A DNA stretch of 64,000 bases from Lentisphaerota bacterium (GTDB taxonomy: Bacteria; Verrucomicrobiota; Kiritimatiellia; UBA8416; JAIOPI01), in contig JAIOPI010000033.1 of assembly GCA_021413965.1 (NCBI GenBank), positions 124,001 to 188,000 of the forward strand, in the 5' to 3' direction. Below, one piece after another: positions 28,901-37,833 of the stretch (position 1 is the stretch's first letter; every line of letters starts with the position of its first letter). Made by a program: the position numbers and the translations under genes. Under the pieces are notes generated by a model, which was not told the DNA's origin, ran no database searches, and saw only the letters and a program-made list of their open reading frames with translations.

Positions 28901-30110
28901 TTCCCGCTTCTATGGCGGCGGTCAGCGCGTCCAGCCCCCAGCCAGCGCCCACCGCGAGCACGAGCAGGAAGATGAACCGGAAGCGCTCGGCCACGCGCGT
29001 GATGCTGAAGACCGGCAGGTCGTGCAGAAAATCCCAGGCGCTGAACGGGGCGGCGCGCGTGCCGAAACTCAGCCAGAGGAAGAACAGCAGGCACAGGAGC
29101 AGGGCCCGGCGGCGCGAGGCCCGGGAGACCGCGCCGACCAAAAAGAGGGCGAAGGGCACGAGGCCGATGTACGAGCCGGTCTCATTCACCGCCTGGCTGA
29201 TGCCATGCAGGAATCCCGGCCCTTGGCGCAGCGCCTCCGCCGCATGCAAGGTCTGATCGCGCCCGAAAAGCCCAAAGCGCAGCGAGTCGAGGCTGAAGCC
29301 GGTGCTCATCGCGGCCTCACGCGGATACTGCATCGTGAACGCCAGGGACGGCAGGAACTTGACGGCGCCCAGTCCGAAGGTCAGCAGCGCCACCAGGCAC
29401 AGCGCACGCAACGCGGGCCAGGGGCGCAACTCGCGCGTCACCACGCCGAAAAGCGCATGAGCGGCGCAGAACAGCAGCGTGAGGACCATGGGATACGGTC
29501 CGCCGCTGAACCACATGAGGACGAGACAGGCGGCGCAGGCGAGCGCAGAACGCGGTATGCGCTCTGCGCTCGCCTGCGCCGCCTTCAGCCAGCACGTCAC
29601 CGCCCAGGGGATGAAGCCCATCGCGAAAGCCCAGGCATTGCCGACCGCCATGTGCTGCGCGTAGGTTCCGCCCAGCATGTAGACAAAGGCCGATAGCACG
29701 GCGGCGGGACGGCGGCATTGCAGGTAACGGGACAGCGCATAAACACCCGACAGCCCGAACGCCAGGTGCAGCACGATCTGCACCTTGAGCGCCGTCACGG
29801 CCCCCAGCCCGAGGGTCAGGAGAAAGCACGGCGAGAGGAACGGCGATTCCGGCCGCGCCAGCATCGGCATGCCACCGCAGAACCAGGGATTCCATAGCGG
29901 AAATTGGTGGTAATCGCGAACCGTGACCGCGGGGGCTCCATGGTAGAAGAAGAAAATATCCCAATCCTGAATGCCCCAGTTGTTGACGTGACGGAAGACC
30001 GGCCACGTGAACACGATCGCGACGAGTGTGAAGAAGCATGTCGCCGCCACGGCGCGCCAACTGGCCGAGGCTCGTGCCGGGCGTCCGCGCTGGCCTGGGG
30101 TGTGTGTCAT
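25962..30110 (-). CDS. YfhO-like and GT-C/TPR fusion membrane protein
   Basis: 1382 aa from ATG 30110; no strong ribosome site. The first about 670 residues are a polytopic YfhO-type GT-C protein: TWPVFRHVNNWGIQDWDIFFFYHG early, and the soluble tail NQNYYPGWHVRGVPNGKVEAVE typical of YfhO (which adds sugars to teichoic acid in Gram-positives). The second half restarts as a TMTC-like protein (YLPALQSEFVNIDDDVYVTENPHV, HPLHVESVAWVAERKDVLS) and ends in about eight TPRs. Both halves look complete, so this seems a true fusion. It also carries one full and one half family A palindrome, two 4x7-bp tandem repeats and an octamer repeat, all read through. It is the first gene of the run leading to the two TPR genes. 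Confidence 0.83.
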   Translation of the reverse strand: MTHTPGQRGRPARASASWRAVAATCFFTLVAIVFTWPVFRHVNNWGIQDWDIFFFYHGAPAVTVRDYHQFPLWNPWFCGGMPMLARPESPFLSPCFLLTLGLGAVTALKVQIVLHLAFGLSGVYALSRYLQCRRPAAVLSAFVYMLGGTYAQHMAVGNAWAFAMGFIPWAVTCWLKAAQASAERIPRSALACAACLVLMWFSGGPYPMVLTLLFCAAHALFGVVTRELRPWPALRALCLVALLTFGLGAVKFLPSLAFTMQYPREAAMSTGFSLDSLRFGLFGRDQTLHAAEALRQGPGFLHGISQAVNETGSYIGLVPFALFLVGAVSRASRRRALLLCLLFFLWLSFGTRAAPFSAWDFLHDLPVFSITRVAERFRFIFLLVLAVGAGWGLDALTAAIEAGTIRNSGNQERRRRFFPEFLSSRFSSRSWSLGKCMALGLIVVVWLDLMMVVSPLYRQAFPIPPFHIPPAPGHAFAQTASHYAISTNGWATAEDDQTYCAWSSHYPALLSNLGVILGNEDTPVPKEAVAMDAPDYRGEVYVYGTSGEAAYVRWSPNVLKIRARTVGDGYVVVNQNYYPGWHVRGVPNGKVEAVESLMAVRVGPGEHVLTLTYRPASFLLGVGISLATLAGCLWWLWRRRRAVPAPAWFTALLARVPRRLSPAMGVALALAAATLLVYLPALQSEFVNIDDDVYVTENPHVKTGLSWANIRWAVAATERSNYWHPLTWISHMLDVELYGLRAGGHHLTNVLLHVLNTVVLFLVLARFARGRAGADCRGSACGDLLRQSEPAGLAAPALAAALFALHPLHVESVAWVAERKDVLSTLFGFLALGAYVRYAQAVAVRAAPSPASTLRAPSPDHPLRWYILTLLCFILGLMSKPMLVTLPAVMLLLDWWPLGRFRMRCGRRGSACGDLLHETGPRKRGPYMGDAIRQSDVGVDAAAQGSPQESSAPQFPVSSFQFLLLEKLPFLFLAFAASLWAFVAQREGEALRSLAQVPLGDRAANALVSCVVYLWKTVWPHALTVYYPLPDGALPLWQPVGAAVLVAGITGAVLWQARRRPYLLTGWFWYLITLLPVIGLVQIGSFARADRYTYVPLVGVFIMVAWGVGELKIGGKEGRRPAIFNLQSSIFIAVLLAFAFLTWRQLGTWKNSATLFSHNLRVVGNNAVAQDGLGFALLSQGKADAAVPHFEESVRLFPDAARTRFRLGRALAGAGRDAEAIVAYEGAVAVADDFSDAWKNLGALLMRQGEAERALDCFRRAVQHAPDDAEACSNLGVALCAQGCLADGLPHLEEAVRLDPDNAESRNNLGRALALLGRWPEADVQLRWALRLNPGYANAHRNLADGLARAGQVAEAGVHAREAQRLDDAAMRESEPGDQMAP
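26718..26745. repeat. heptanucleotide tandem repeat, 4 x GAAGATT
   Basis: Four perfect copies of GAAGATT followed by G, inside the fusion gene, encoding FNLQSSIF. AT-rich against its surroundings. A change of one unit shifts the frame and would cut off the C-terminal TPRs. Confidence 0.9.
27224..27251. repeat. heptanucleotide tandem repeat, 4 x GAAACTG
   Basis: Four perfect copies of GAAACTG inside the fusion gene, encoding FPVSSFQF in a loop after the inserted palindrome. Confidence 0.9.
27329..27391. repeat. REP-like family A element, in-frame in fusion gene
   Basis: Full copy, same orientation, but read in a different frame from the TPR-gene copies: RGSACGDLLHETGPRKRGPY. Two frames of the element are therefore open. 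Confidence 0.9.
27754..27785. repeat. REP-like family A element, right half only
   Basis: Only CGCAACAGGTCTCCGC through GCCCCTACA is present. Translated as CRGSACGDLLRQS in the fusion protein, the same frame as the 27329 copy. The left half is missing. Confidence 0.85.
28839..28898. repeat. inverted octamer repeats in fusion gene
   Basis: Two copies of GGAACTCA (28839-28854) face three copies of TTCCTGAT/TTCCTGAG (28875-28898) across a GC-rich spacer, so the two sides can pair. They are in-frame in the fusion protein (RNSGNQERRRRFFPEFLSS). Confidence 0.75.
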
Positions 30111-30211
30111 CGTATCATCAACGCGGGCATGTTCATGAAGGTGGCGCGGCCCTGAAACTGTGCGGATGATCCCCGCCGGCGTCAATCTTGCACTTCGAGC
30201 GGCCACTCTCC

Positions 30212-30293
30212 TGTAGGGGCTTCGCTTGCGAAGACCTGTTCCATGAATCGGCGATGGTCCTCCCGAGAGAACTTCGCAAGCGAAGCCCCTACA
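30212..30293. repeat. REP-like family A variant, intergenic
   Basis: Outer arms TGTAGGGGCTTCGC and GCGAAGCCCCTACA are conserved, but the inner hairpins are TTCGCTTGCGAA and TTCGCAAGCGAA and the spacer is longer (82 bases in all). The compensatory changes keep the stems paired. It lies between the divergent fusion gene and GT2 gene. Confidence 0.85.
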
Positions 30294-30359
30294 AGATGAA
30301 ACCTTGCCCCACCGGGTTTGCTTTTACGACGCATTGCGCTACATTGCCGCCCCAGACCC

Positions 30360-31079
30360 ATGGATGCCGACCACACCATCTCCATCATCGTTCCGGCATT
30401 GAACGAGGAGGCGCGGCTGGAACTGGCGGTGGACACCGCCTGTCGTGCGGCGGCCAGGCAGTTCAACGACTACGAAGTGCTCGTGTTCAACGACGGCAGC
30501 TCGGACGGAACGGGGCAGGTCGCGGAACGGCTCGCTCAGTCCAACCCGCATGTGCGCGTGTTCCACAACGCCCGCCCGCAGGGGCTCGGCGGCGTCATTC
30601 GCGCGGGCGTGCAGCAGGCCCGCATGCACTACGTGATCCGGGTCAATGGCAGCGGGACCGAACTGGACGCGATGCTGGAGCGCATCTTCTCCCTTGCCGG
30701 TTCGGCGGACCTCATCATCCCGTACGTGGAGGATATGTCGGCCCGTCCATGGCACCGGCGCTGGTTGTCGGGGGCATTCCAGCGCGTCCTTAATGGCGTC
30801 TTCCGCTTGAACCTACGGTACTACAACCAATCCATCCTGTGCCGCACGGCATTGGCCCGCGGCATTCCCGTGCGCACCAACAGCCACGCCTTCCCGGCCG
30901 AATTCGTGATCAAGGCCCTCAAGGCCGGGCACAGCTACCGCGAGGTGGGCATCGCGAGCCTGAGTGAGGCCACGGGTTCGCCGACCAAGGCCTTTCGGTT
31001 GCGCAATGTGATGGGCGTGTTGGGGTTCCTGTCTCGTATCGTGTGGGAGGTGTACGGTCCCGCGCGAAGGGACCGTTAA
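30360..31079 (+). CDS. family 2 glycosyltransferase (duplicate)
   Basis: 239 aa from ATG 30360. GT-A motifs: SIIVPALNEEARLELAV, LVFNDGSSDGTGQVAERL and GLGGVIRAGVQQARMHYVIRVNGSG. It is a close paralogue of the gene at 17842 over its whole length, including the C-terminal TKAFRLRNVMGVLGFLSRI. Just upstream, TTGCTT and TACATT (30318-30345, 16-base spacing) could be a promoter giving a very short leader; the paralogue has TTGCAG and TACACT at the same spacing. It is divergent from the fusion gene. Role: probably transfer of a sugar to a lipid carrier or surface glycan (family knowledge). Confidence 0.87.
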   Translation: MDADHTISIIVPALNEEARLELAVDTACRAAARQFNDYEVLVFNDGSSDGTGQVAERLAQSNPHVRVFHNARPQGLGGVIRAGVQQARMHYVIRVNGSGTELDAMLERIFSLAGSADLIIPYVEDMSARPWHRRWLSGAFQRVLNGVFRLNLRYYNQSILCRTALARGIPVRTNSHAFPAEFVIKALKAGHSYREVGIASLSEATGSPTKAFRLRNVMGVLGFLSRIVWEVYGPARRDR

Positions 31080-31190
31080 GGAGCCGCTGCGCGCCCCAAT
31101 CGCGTGACGACTGTGGCCGCGCCCCCCCGTCCAGGCCTGAAACCGACCCGCTGACACGACAACCGGAGCGGGCGGCGCACCTGCAAAAAA

Positions 31191-31265
31191 ATACACCATA
31201 TTATGGCAAATGTGCAAGAAACGGCACCACTCAGCTCTTTATTCCAGACTGCGAAATACTAGAAT
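31191..31265 (+). promoter_or_regulatory. upstream box and candidate promoter of PMP/InlB gene
   Basis: ATACACCATATTA starts at 31191, 141 bases before the start codon, and a -10-like TAGAAT lies at 31260-31265. The paralogue at 37987 has ATACACAATCTTA and TAGACT in the same order, 72 rather than 69 bases apart. No good -35 is seen. The rest of the 252-base gap shows nothing else. Confidence 0.35.
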
Positions 31266-31331
31266 ACCATTGATAGACAATCGGGGCGCAGTCGCCTGAG
31301 CGGTGGGGGAAGAAGTTTCAGGGGGACGACG

Positions 31332-34300
31332 ATGAAGCGTTACATGATGCAGTGGATCGCCGTGTTGGTCGTGATTGCGGTCGTGTGGACAGGGCGCGAG
31401 GCGAGCGCTCAGCTTCCTATCCGCTATGTGGACGTCACGCGCACCGCGGGCGCCAAAACCGGTGCCTCCTGGACCGATGCCTACACGAACATCTGGGATG
31501 GGCTGCGCATCGAGACCGTCGCCACGGAGTTCTGGATTGCCCAAGGCACCTACTCGCCCACCAATTGGGGGACTGCGGGCGGACTCATCAATGCCACGAC
31601 GGCGGGATATATTCGCGGCACCATCATCGGCGATCAGTTGTATGGCGGCTTTGTCGGGACGGAATCTGCTCTCAGCCAGCGCGACTGGGCGGCCCATCCG
31701 ACCATCCTGTCCGGCGATGGCAACAACGATGGGATATCGGATATCATCCCGGAAAGCGGCCTGCCAAACGCGGGCGACGCCACCGAGCGCCCGATGTTTC
31801 ACGTCCACACCACCCCCGGTCCCATTCTTGACGGATTTACCCTGCAGTACGCCAACAACGTGGGCACCCATACCCGTCATGGAGGCGCGCTCTATGTCGT
31901 CAACACAGATTTGACGATTCGCAACTGCACATTCAGGAACAACACGTCGTCGCGCGGCGGCGCGATCGCGATTCGCAGTGGTGGGTTGGCCACCTCCTGC
32001 CGCATTGAGAACACGTTGTTTTACGGCAACGTCTGCGCAACCAATAACTTCTCGACCGACGGCGGCATTTACACCTTCCAAGGGACTGGTGCCGTGGGGC
32101 TTTACCTGACCAACTGTACCTTCATGGGAAACAGTATTACGGAACCTTGGACGGCTTACACACCCCCACGTTTTGGAAATTCCGGGGCAGACGTTCGCCT
32201 GCACAGCCTGATGACGGGCGGGGCGACCTTTAAGAACTGTATCTTCTGGAGTACCACAAACTCCCTTTCGGAAGGCATTGTCCCGGGCATTACGTTCTCG
32301 GACGTGCGCCAATTGACTGGCGTGCACGCCGGCACGGGGAACATTAATGCGGATCCCGGCTTTGTGAACGGAACAGGCCCCGCCTATGACTTCAGGCTCC
32401 TGACCGGTAGCCCTTGTATCGAAGCTGGCGACAATACCGGTATCTCGGCAACCAAGGACCTGGATTTCGGCACCCGCATCATTGGAACGATCGAGATGGG
32501 CGCCTACGAGAAGGTTGCCTCGGCCACGGCCGACCTGACCGTCAACGGGAGTCCGGCCATCGGCTTCGATGTCGAAGTCTTCCGCGTCGGCACCTTCAAC
32601 GACACCACGGACTTCACCCTCACCGGGCTGGATCAGGGCTCCATGGACCTGACGGCCACCTCCCCAAAGGTCATCAGCGGCAACGAGCGCTACCGGTTCC
32701 GGAAATGGAATGACGGCTCCACGGACTTCACCGCCAACCCGCTGACCGGTTACAGCCTCAACGGCAACAAGACCTTCACCCTGACCTACGACCAGCAGTT
32801 CCGCGCCACCAACGACACCATGAACGGCACGGGCACCTCCACGATGGACAACTCCTCGGGCTGGACCAACGTGGGCTTCGTAATCCGGTTCGACAATGCC
32901 GTCCCCGGCAGCGGGTTCGTCTTCGACCACTGGGAGGACAGCACCGGCACGGACCTGGGCAATGGCGCGTTTGTGGACATCACCATTGCGTGCCCCACCA
33001 ACGTCGGCCCCTATTTCACGGCCATCGATGAACAGGTCGACATCCAGACTGATCCGCCCGGGCTGAACTTCAACGCGGATGGCGTAGATTACTACGATTC
33101 ACAATCCTTCTCCTGGGCCGACACCGCCGGCGGGCCCCCGGGACACGTGCTGTACGGGACCAATCAGCCGGTCAGCGCCACCGAGCAGTGGCGCGTGGAC
33201 CGTTGGTCGGACAATTTCGACACGACCTACGACACGAACTACACGTTCTTCGTGAATGGCGCCGGCCCCTACAACACCACCGTGTACTTCCACCAATGGT
33301 GGAAACTGGGGACGATCTACAACGAAGCGCAGGGCTCCGTCACCACCAGCAGCCTCCCGGCAGACGCCTTCTTTGACGACAACGCCGTCGTGACGCTGAC
33401 GGCGGTGCCGGTGGGGGGCAACTTCGAGTTCTCCTCCTGGAGCGGCTCCATCTCGGGCACGCTCAACCCGACCAACGTCACCATGGACAGCGCCAAGACG
33501 ATCACGGCCAACTTCAGGCAGATCGTCTTTGTGGACGCCTCGAAAGCGCTGGGGGGGAACAACGGCACAACGTGGGCCAATGCCTACACAAACATCTACA
33601 CGGCGCTGTTCCTGTCCGGTGCGGGCATGGAGTATCGGGTGGCTGCAGGCACCTACAACCCCACGAATTGGGCCTTTTCGCGGGCAACGCTCGAAACGGG
33701 TGACATTCTGCTGGGCGGGTTCCCTGTTGGTGGCGGCCTTCCGGCCACGCGTGACTGGGCCAGTAATCCGACCTATATCTCCGGCGATGGCAATGATGAC
33801 GGCGTTAGTGACATCACCTTCGCCGCCACGTACTGGACTGCCGGTGGCACCACGCCCCAAGACTTCCCGCTGCTGTACAGCGTTGGGACGGGCGTGAAAA
33901 TCGACGGGTTCACCCTGCAGTATGCCCAGAATATTTCGACCCACACCCGCTGGGGCGGCGCGTTGTACATCAACGGCGGCGACGCCACAGTTCGTAACTG
34001 CGTGATCCGCAGGAACGGGGCGTGGCGCGGCGCTGGTATTGCTGTTTCGGCTGGCGTTCTGAGCGCGGCGAATTGCCTCTTCTACGCCAATACGAACTAC
34101 TATTACGGGGCGATCGACCAGGCTCCGTTTGCCGACTCCGGTGCCGCCATCTACACGCGTGACAATTTCACGGCGGGCACCGCGGCCAAGGGTGTATTCC
34201 TGACCAACTGCACCTTCGCCCTGAACGATGCCTATGGCTCCGGTGGCGACGATGTGAAGCTAAACACTCAGATGCTGGGGCCGTCGACACTTAAGAACTG

Positions 34301-37300
34301 CATCTTCTGGAGCACCAACGCCACCGAAACCGCGGCCGGCAGTAATTCGGGCGTCGTACAGACCAATGGCTATGCGGGCAACGTGTACATGAATTGCGAT
34401 AGACGCGGTTACCCCTTTCTGAACGGTGCCTCGGGCAACATCAGCAGCGATCCCGTCTTCATCAGTGAAGCTGGCGGCAATCTCCGGTTAACGGGATCCA
34501 GTTCCTGCTTCAACACGGGCGATGACACCGGCGTGGACGCCATGGATCTCGACCACACCGCGCGCATCCAGGGGCCCCACGTCGACATTGGCGCTTACGA
34601 AAAGGCAATCACACCCTTGGCCAACCTGACGGTGAGCGACAGCCCGGACGGCGGCGCCTTCGAGGTCGTGGTGCAGCGCCTCGGCACCTGGACCCGGAAC
34701 ACGGATTTCACCCTGACCAGTCTGGACCAGGGCGCGCTGACCATGACGGCCACCTCGCCAAAGACGATCGACGCCACGTCGCGCTATGCGTTCGACAAGT
34801 GGAATGACGGCACGACAGATTACGCCAACCCGTTGGCCGGGTACGACCTGAATGGCGACAAGACGTTCACCGTCTCCTTCAAGACTCAATACCTGGTCGC
34901 GACGGCAACTTCGCCCGAAGGGGCCTGCAGCGGCTTCACGATGAATCCAGCCGACGGGTGGGCGGATTCCGGCGGCAGCATGCAGGTAACGGCCACGGGC
35001 ATCCTGCTCGGGTTCAGCCTGTCCGACTGGCTGCTCAACGGCGTCAGCCAGGGCGCCAGCGATAATCCGCACACCTTCAGCGGCATCGCCGGCCCGTCGA
35101 CCGTGACTGCCGTGTTTACTTGCGGGGGATCCACCATCATGGTGGGCACCTCCCCCGACGGCCGCACCTACACGGCTGACGGCGACGGCCCGCGCACGGG
35201 CGACAAGCCCTATTGCTGGGGCGCCAGCTCGACGAAGACGCTCGCGACCACCGCCAACCAGGATGTCGGGAATACACAGTACCGTTTCGCCAACTGGAGT
35301 GACGGCTTGGGGTGGTCCTCCGGCCTCCTGTCGGCCAGCTACACGGTGCCGGGCGCCGACACCACAGTTCGCGCGAACTTTACCACGTGGCATAAGCTTA
35401 CGGTGACTGCACCCTCCGGCGGATCGTTCGGTTATGTTCCGGCTCTGGGCGACACGTATTACCTCGAAGACCAGGTCGTGACCGTGACGGCCATTCCCAA
35501 CGCCACATACGCGTTGGGCAGTTGGAGCGGCACGGCGACCGCGGGCGCAACCATCAACGGCAACGATATCACCTTCACCATGGATGGGCCCAAGACGCTG
35601 GCGGCGACGTTTGCGCCAATCCTGCGCGTGGACAAGGACTCGGTCGCCGGTACGCCGGATGGCCTCACGTGGCCCACGGCCTACCCAACGTTGCAGGCCG
35701 CGCTGCTGGCGGCGGGTGCGGGGACTGAGATCTGGGTGGCGGACGGCACGTACCGGCCTGGCACGCTGACCACGGACCGCTTCAACATGAAGGCCAACGT
35801 GGGTGTTTACGGTGGATTCACCGGCATCTCCTCCGGAGGGGAATTCGCACGCACCCAGCGGGATTGGAACAGTAATGTGACGATCCTGTCCGGCGACCTG
35901 GGGCAGAACGACTTGCCAATCTGGGTCAATCGCGCCGACAACGCGGTGAACGTCGTCTATGCGAGCGGCCTCGCGAGCACGGTTCTGGACGGATTCACGG
36001 TCCAGGGCGGTTACAGCACGGGCGGCAGCGGAAACGGCGCGGGTATGTATGGCGCCAATTCCGCCATCACCGTGGCGAACTGCGTGTTCACGGACAACCA
36101 TGCCGGCTACAGCGGCGGCGGCATTTCCTTCTCTCAAGTGAACCCCGCGACGGTCGAGAACTGCAAATTCCTGGGCAATACGACCGTTCAGATGGGCGGG
36201 GGGATGTATGCGATAGCGAGCGGTACCGACGTGGCCGGCGAGATCCGCAATTGCGTCTTCATCGGCAACCGCTGCGAGGGGTCTGCCGACAGTAAGAGCG
36301 ATGGTGGCGGGCTCTATCTGCAGGACGCCGAGTACAGCGTTGTGAACTGCTCGGTCTACGGCAACTACACCGGCCGGCGCGGCGGCGGTGTCAAGTTCGG
36401 AAGCCAGTTTGTCCCGCTGGTGAGTTTCGTGATGAAGAACTGCATTCTGTGGGGCAACGCGACCGGCACACTCGACGCCGGAGCGGATCTGGCGGTGCAG
36501 AATGCAAGCACGCTGACCCTGGACATGAGCTACAGTGACTATGGCGGCGTGACCAAGTACTACAACTACCTGGCCTCGGTCATATTCACGGCGGTGAAGG
36601 AGGAAGACCCGTTATTTGCGGGTGCCCCGGGCGGGGATCTTCATCTCACCTCTACCAGCCCCTGCAAAGACACCGGCACGAGCTCGGGCGCGCCGTTGGC
36701 AGACATCGAGGGGCGCACGCGTCCGACGGGCGCCGGAGTGGACATGGGGGCCTACGAGTATGAGCTGACCTACACCCTGACCTACAGCGCCGGCGCGGGC
36801 GGCTCGATCGTCGGCACCACGCCGCAGACCGTGGCTGCTGGCGGCAGCGGCACGCTGGTAACCGCTACGCCGGATCCCGGCTATCACTTCCTGGCGTGGA
36901 GCGACGCCCACCCGACCGCCACACGCACGGATCTGAACGTGAGCGGCAACGTCAACGTCACGGCGACGTTCGAAGCCAACCCTCCGCTGACGGTGACGAT
37001 CAATCAGGCCGTGGGCCAGGCGGATCCGACGACCGGGGTGACGATCAACTTCACGGTGGTGTTCAGCCAGGCCGTATCCGACTTCGCCACCGGCGATGTG
37101 ACGCTGGGCGGCACGGCCGGGGCCACCACGGCCATCGTCACCGGCAGCGGCACCACCTACAACGTGGCCGTCAGCGGCATGAGCGCCGGTGGCACGGTCA
37201 TCGCCTCGATCGACGCCGGCAGGGCGCACGACGATGCCTACGGCACGGCCAACAACGCGTCCACCAGCACGGACAATGAGGTAACGTTCACGCTCTCAGC

Positions 37301-37337
37301 CGTATTGCCCGACGAGACCGTGATCAAGTTTAAGTGA
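31332..37337 (+). CDS. secreted PMP/InlB-repeat surface protein
   Basis: 2001 aa; ATG with GGGGG 8 bases upstream and a signal peptide (WIAVLVVIAVVWTGREASAQ). Three beta-helix cassettes start at VDVTRTAGAKTGASWTDAYTN, VDASKALGGNNGTTWANAYTN and VDKDSVAGTPDGLTWPTAYPT. They contain PMP-type repeats such as GGALYVVNTDLTIRNCTFRNN. Between them are InlB/Flg_new-type modules (FRKWNDGSTDFTANPLTGY, FSSWSGSISGTLNPTNVTMD). The end has a divergent InlB repeat (GSIVGTTPQTVAAGGSG) and an Ig-like/cadherin-like domain, finishing DETVIKFK. The first about 850 residues are closely similar to the tandem paralogue at 37987. Its third cassette (NRCEGSADSKSDGGGLYL) is instead closest to the last cassette of the protein at 9860. 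Surface or adhesin role inferred. Confidence 0.88.
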   Translation: MKRYMMQWIAVLVVIAVVWTGREASAQLPIRYVDVTRTAGAKTGASWTDAYTNIWDGLRIETVATEFWIAQGTYSPTNWGTAGGLINATTAGYIRGTIIGDQLYGGFVGTESALSQRDWAAHPTILSGDGNNDGISDIIPESGLPNAGDATERPMFHVHTTPGPILDGFTLQYANNVGTHTRHGGALYVVNTDLTIRNCTFRNNTSSRGGAIAIRSGGLATSCRIENTLFYGNVCATNNFSTDGGIYTFQGTGAVGLYLTNCTFMGNSITEPWTAYTPPRFGNSGADVRLHSLMTGGATFKNCIFWSTTNSLSEGIVPGITFSDVRQLTGVHAGTGNINADPGFVNGTGPAYDFRLLTGSPCIEAGDNTGISATKDLDFGTRIIGTIEMGAYEKVASATADLTVNGSPAIGFDVEVFRVGTFNDTTDFTLTGLDQGSMDLTATSPKVISGNERYRFRKWNDGSTDFTANPLTGYSLNGNKTFTLTYDQQFRATNDTMNGTGTSTMDNSSGWTNVGFVIRFDNAVPGSGFVFDHWEDSTGTDLGNGAFVDITIACPTNVGPYFTAIDEQVDIQTDPPGLNFNADGVDYYDSQSFSWADTAGGPPGHVLYGTNQPVSATEQWRVDRWSDNFDTTYDTNYTFFVNGAGPYNTTVYFHQWWKLGTIYNEAQGSVTTSSLPADAFFDDNAVVTLTAVPVGGNFEFSSWSGSISGTLNPTNVTMDSAKTITANFRQIVFVDASKALGGNNGTTWANAYTNIYTALFLSGAGMEYRVAAGTYNPTNWAFSRATLETGDILLGGFPVGGGLPATRDWASNPTYISGDGNDDGVSDITFAATYWTAGGTTPQDFPLLYSVGTGVKIDGFTLQYAQNISTHTRWGGALYINGGDATVRNCVIRRNGAWRGAGIAVSAGVLSAANCLFYANTNYYYGAIDQAPFADSGAAIYTRDNFTAGTAAKGVFLTNCTFALNDAYGSGGDDVKLNTQMLGPSTLKNCIFWSTNATETAAGSNSGVVQTNGYAGNVYMNCDRRGYPFLNGASGNISSDPVFISEAGGNLRLTGSSSCFNTGDDTGVDAMDLDHTARIQGPHVDIGAYEKAITPLANLTVSDSPDGGAFEVVVQRLGTWTRNTDFTLTSLDQGALTMTATSPKTIDATSRYAFDKWNDGTTDYANPLAGYDLNGDKTFTVSFKTQYLVATATSPEGACSGFTMNPADGWADSGGSMQVTATGILLGFSLSDWLLNGVSQGASDNPHTFSGIAGPSTVTAVFTCGGSTIMVGTSPDGRTYTADGDGPRTGDKPYCWGASSTKTLATTANQDVGNTQYRFANWSDGLGWSSGLLSASYTVPGADTTVRANFTTWHKLTVTAPSGGSFGYVPALGDTYYLEDQVVTVTAIPNATYALGSWSGTATAGATINGNDITFTMDGPKTLAATFAPILRVDKDSVAGTPDGLTWPTAYPTLQAALLAAGAGTEIWVADGTYRPGTLTTDRFNMKANVGVYGGFTGISSGGEFARTQRDWNSNVTILSGDLGQNDLPIWVNRADNAVNVVYASGLASTVLDGFTVQGGYSTGGSGNGAGMYGANSAITVANCVFTDNHAGYSGGGISFSQVNPATVENCKFLGNTTVQMGGGMYAIASGTDVAGEIRNCVFIGNRCEGSADSKSDGGGLYLQDAEYSVVNCSVYGNYTGRRGGGVKFGSQFVPLVSFVMKNCILWGNATGTLDAGADLAVQNASTLTLDMSYSDYGGVTKYYNYLASVIFTAVKEEDPLFAGAPGGDLHLTSTSPCKDTGTSSGAPLADIEGRTRPTGAGVDMGAYEYELTYTLTYSAGAGGSIVGTTPQTVAAGGSGTLVTATPDPGYHFLAWSDAHPTATRTDLNVSGNVNVTATFEANPPLTVTINQAVGQADPTTGVTINFTVVFSQAVSDFATGDVTLGGTAGATTAIVTGSGTTYNVAVSGMSAGGTVIASIDAGRAHDDAYGTANNASTSTDNEVTFTLSAVLPDETVIKFK

Positions 37338-37461
37338 TTCCCCCCCACACGGTGTCGCGGGGTGCAAGCTGACCCCGCGACGCCGGTCCTCCGGCCCGCC
37401 AGGAAGCACCCACACCGTGCGTGCCACGACGTAGGCCGGCCACCGGCCTGCGGTCGCATCT

Positions 37462-37506
37462 TTCGGAGCAGGAGACAAGGTGGCCCGCGATCTCCGAACG
37501 CGGGCG
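37462..37506. repeat. hairpin repeat family D
   Basis: TTCGGAG (37462-37468) and CTCCGAA (37492-37498) pair around a core AGGTGGCCCGCGATCTCCG. The same core occurs at 54456. It lies 125 bases after the PMP/InlB stop and may end its transcript. Confidence 0.6.
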
Positions 37507-37665
37507 AGCCAGGGAGCGGACCACCTTCGCCGTCCGGCTTCCCTCGACGCCGTTTACCGCCAGCAGCGCGACTGGCCGTGAGACTGGTCCCGTCGGCAAC
37601 TCGCGGCTCGCGGGAGCACCCTGTGCTACCATCATGTCAGTTCTTCGCTTCCCGCGAAGATTCTG

Positions 37666-37740
37666 ACCGCGGATTACGCGGATAACGCGGATCGGTGCCG
37701 GAACGCCCGCCTCATCCGCGCCCTCCGCGTAAGCCGCGGT
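37666..37740. repeat. palindromic repeat family E
   Basis: Two 27-base arms, beginning ACCGCGGATTACGCGGAT at 37666 and ending TCCGCGTAAGCCGCGGT at 37740, complement at about 23 positions across a 21-base spacer. Together with family D it fills part of the 649-base gap 37338-37986; between them (37507-37665) and in 37741-37833 I see nothing. Confidence 0.7.
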
Positions 37741-37833
37741 TGGTCCGCTTTGATTGCGGCTGTGCCGCGCCCGGGTCTTCCGATTTATCCCACCTGCCGG
37801 CTCACAAGAACGACTTCATCCCCCCGCCAAAAC

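Noticed and set aside
22257-30293. CRISPR array from the repeated palindromes
   Set aside because: Copies are hundreds to thousands of bases apart, self-complementary and within genes; no regular spacers or cas genes.
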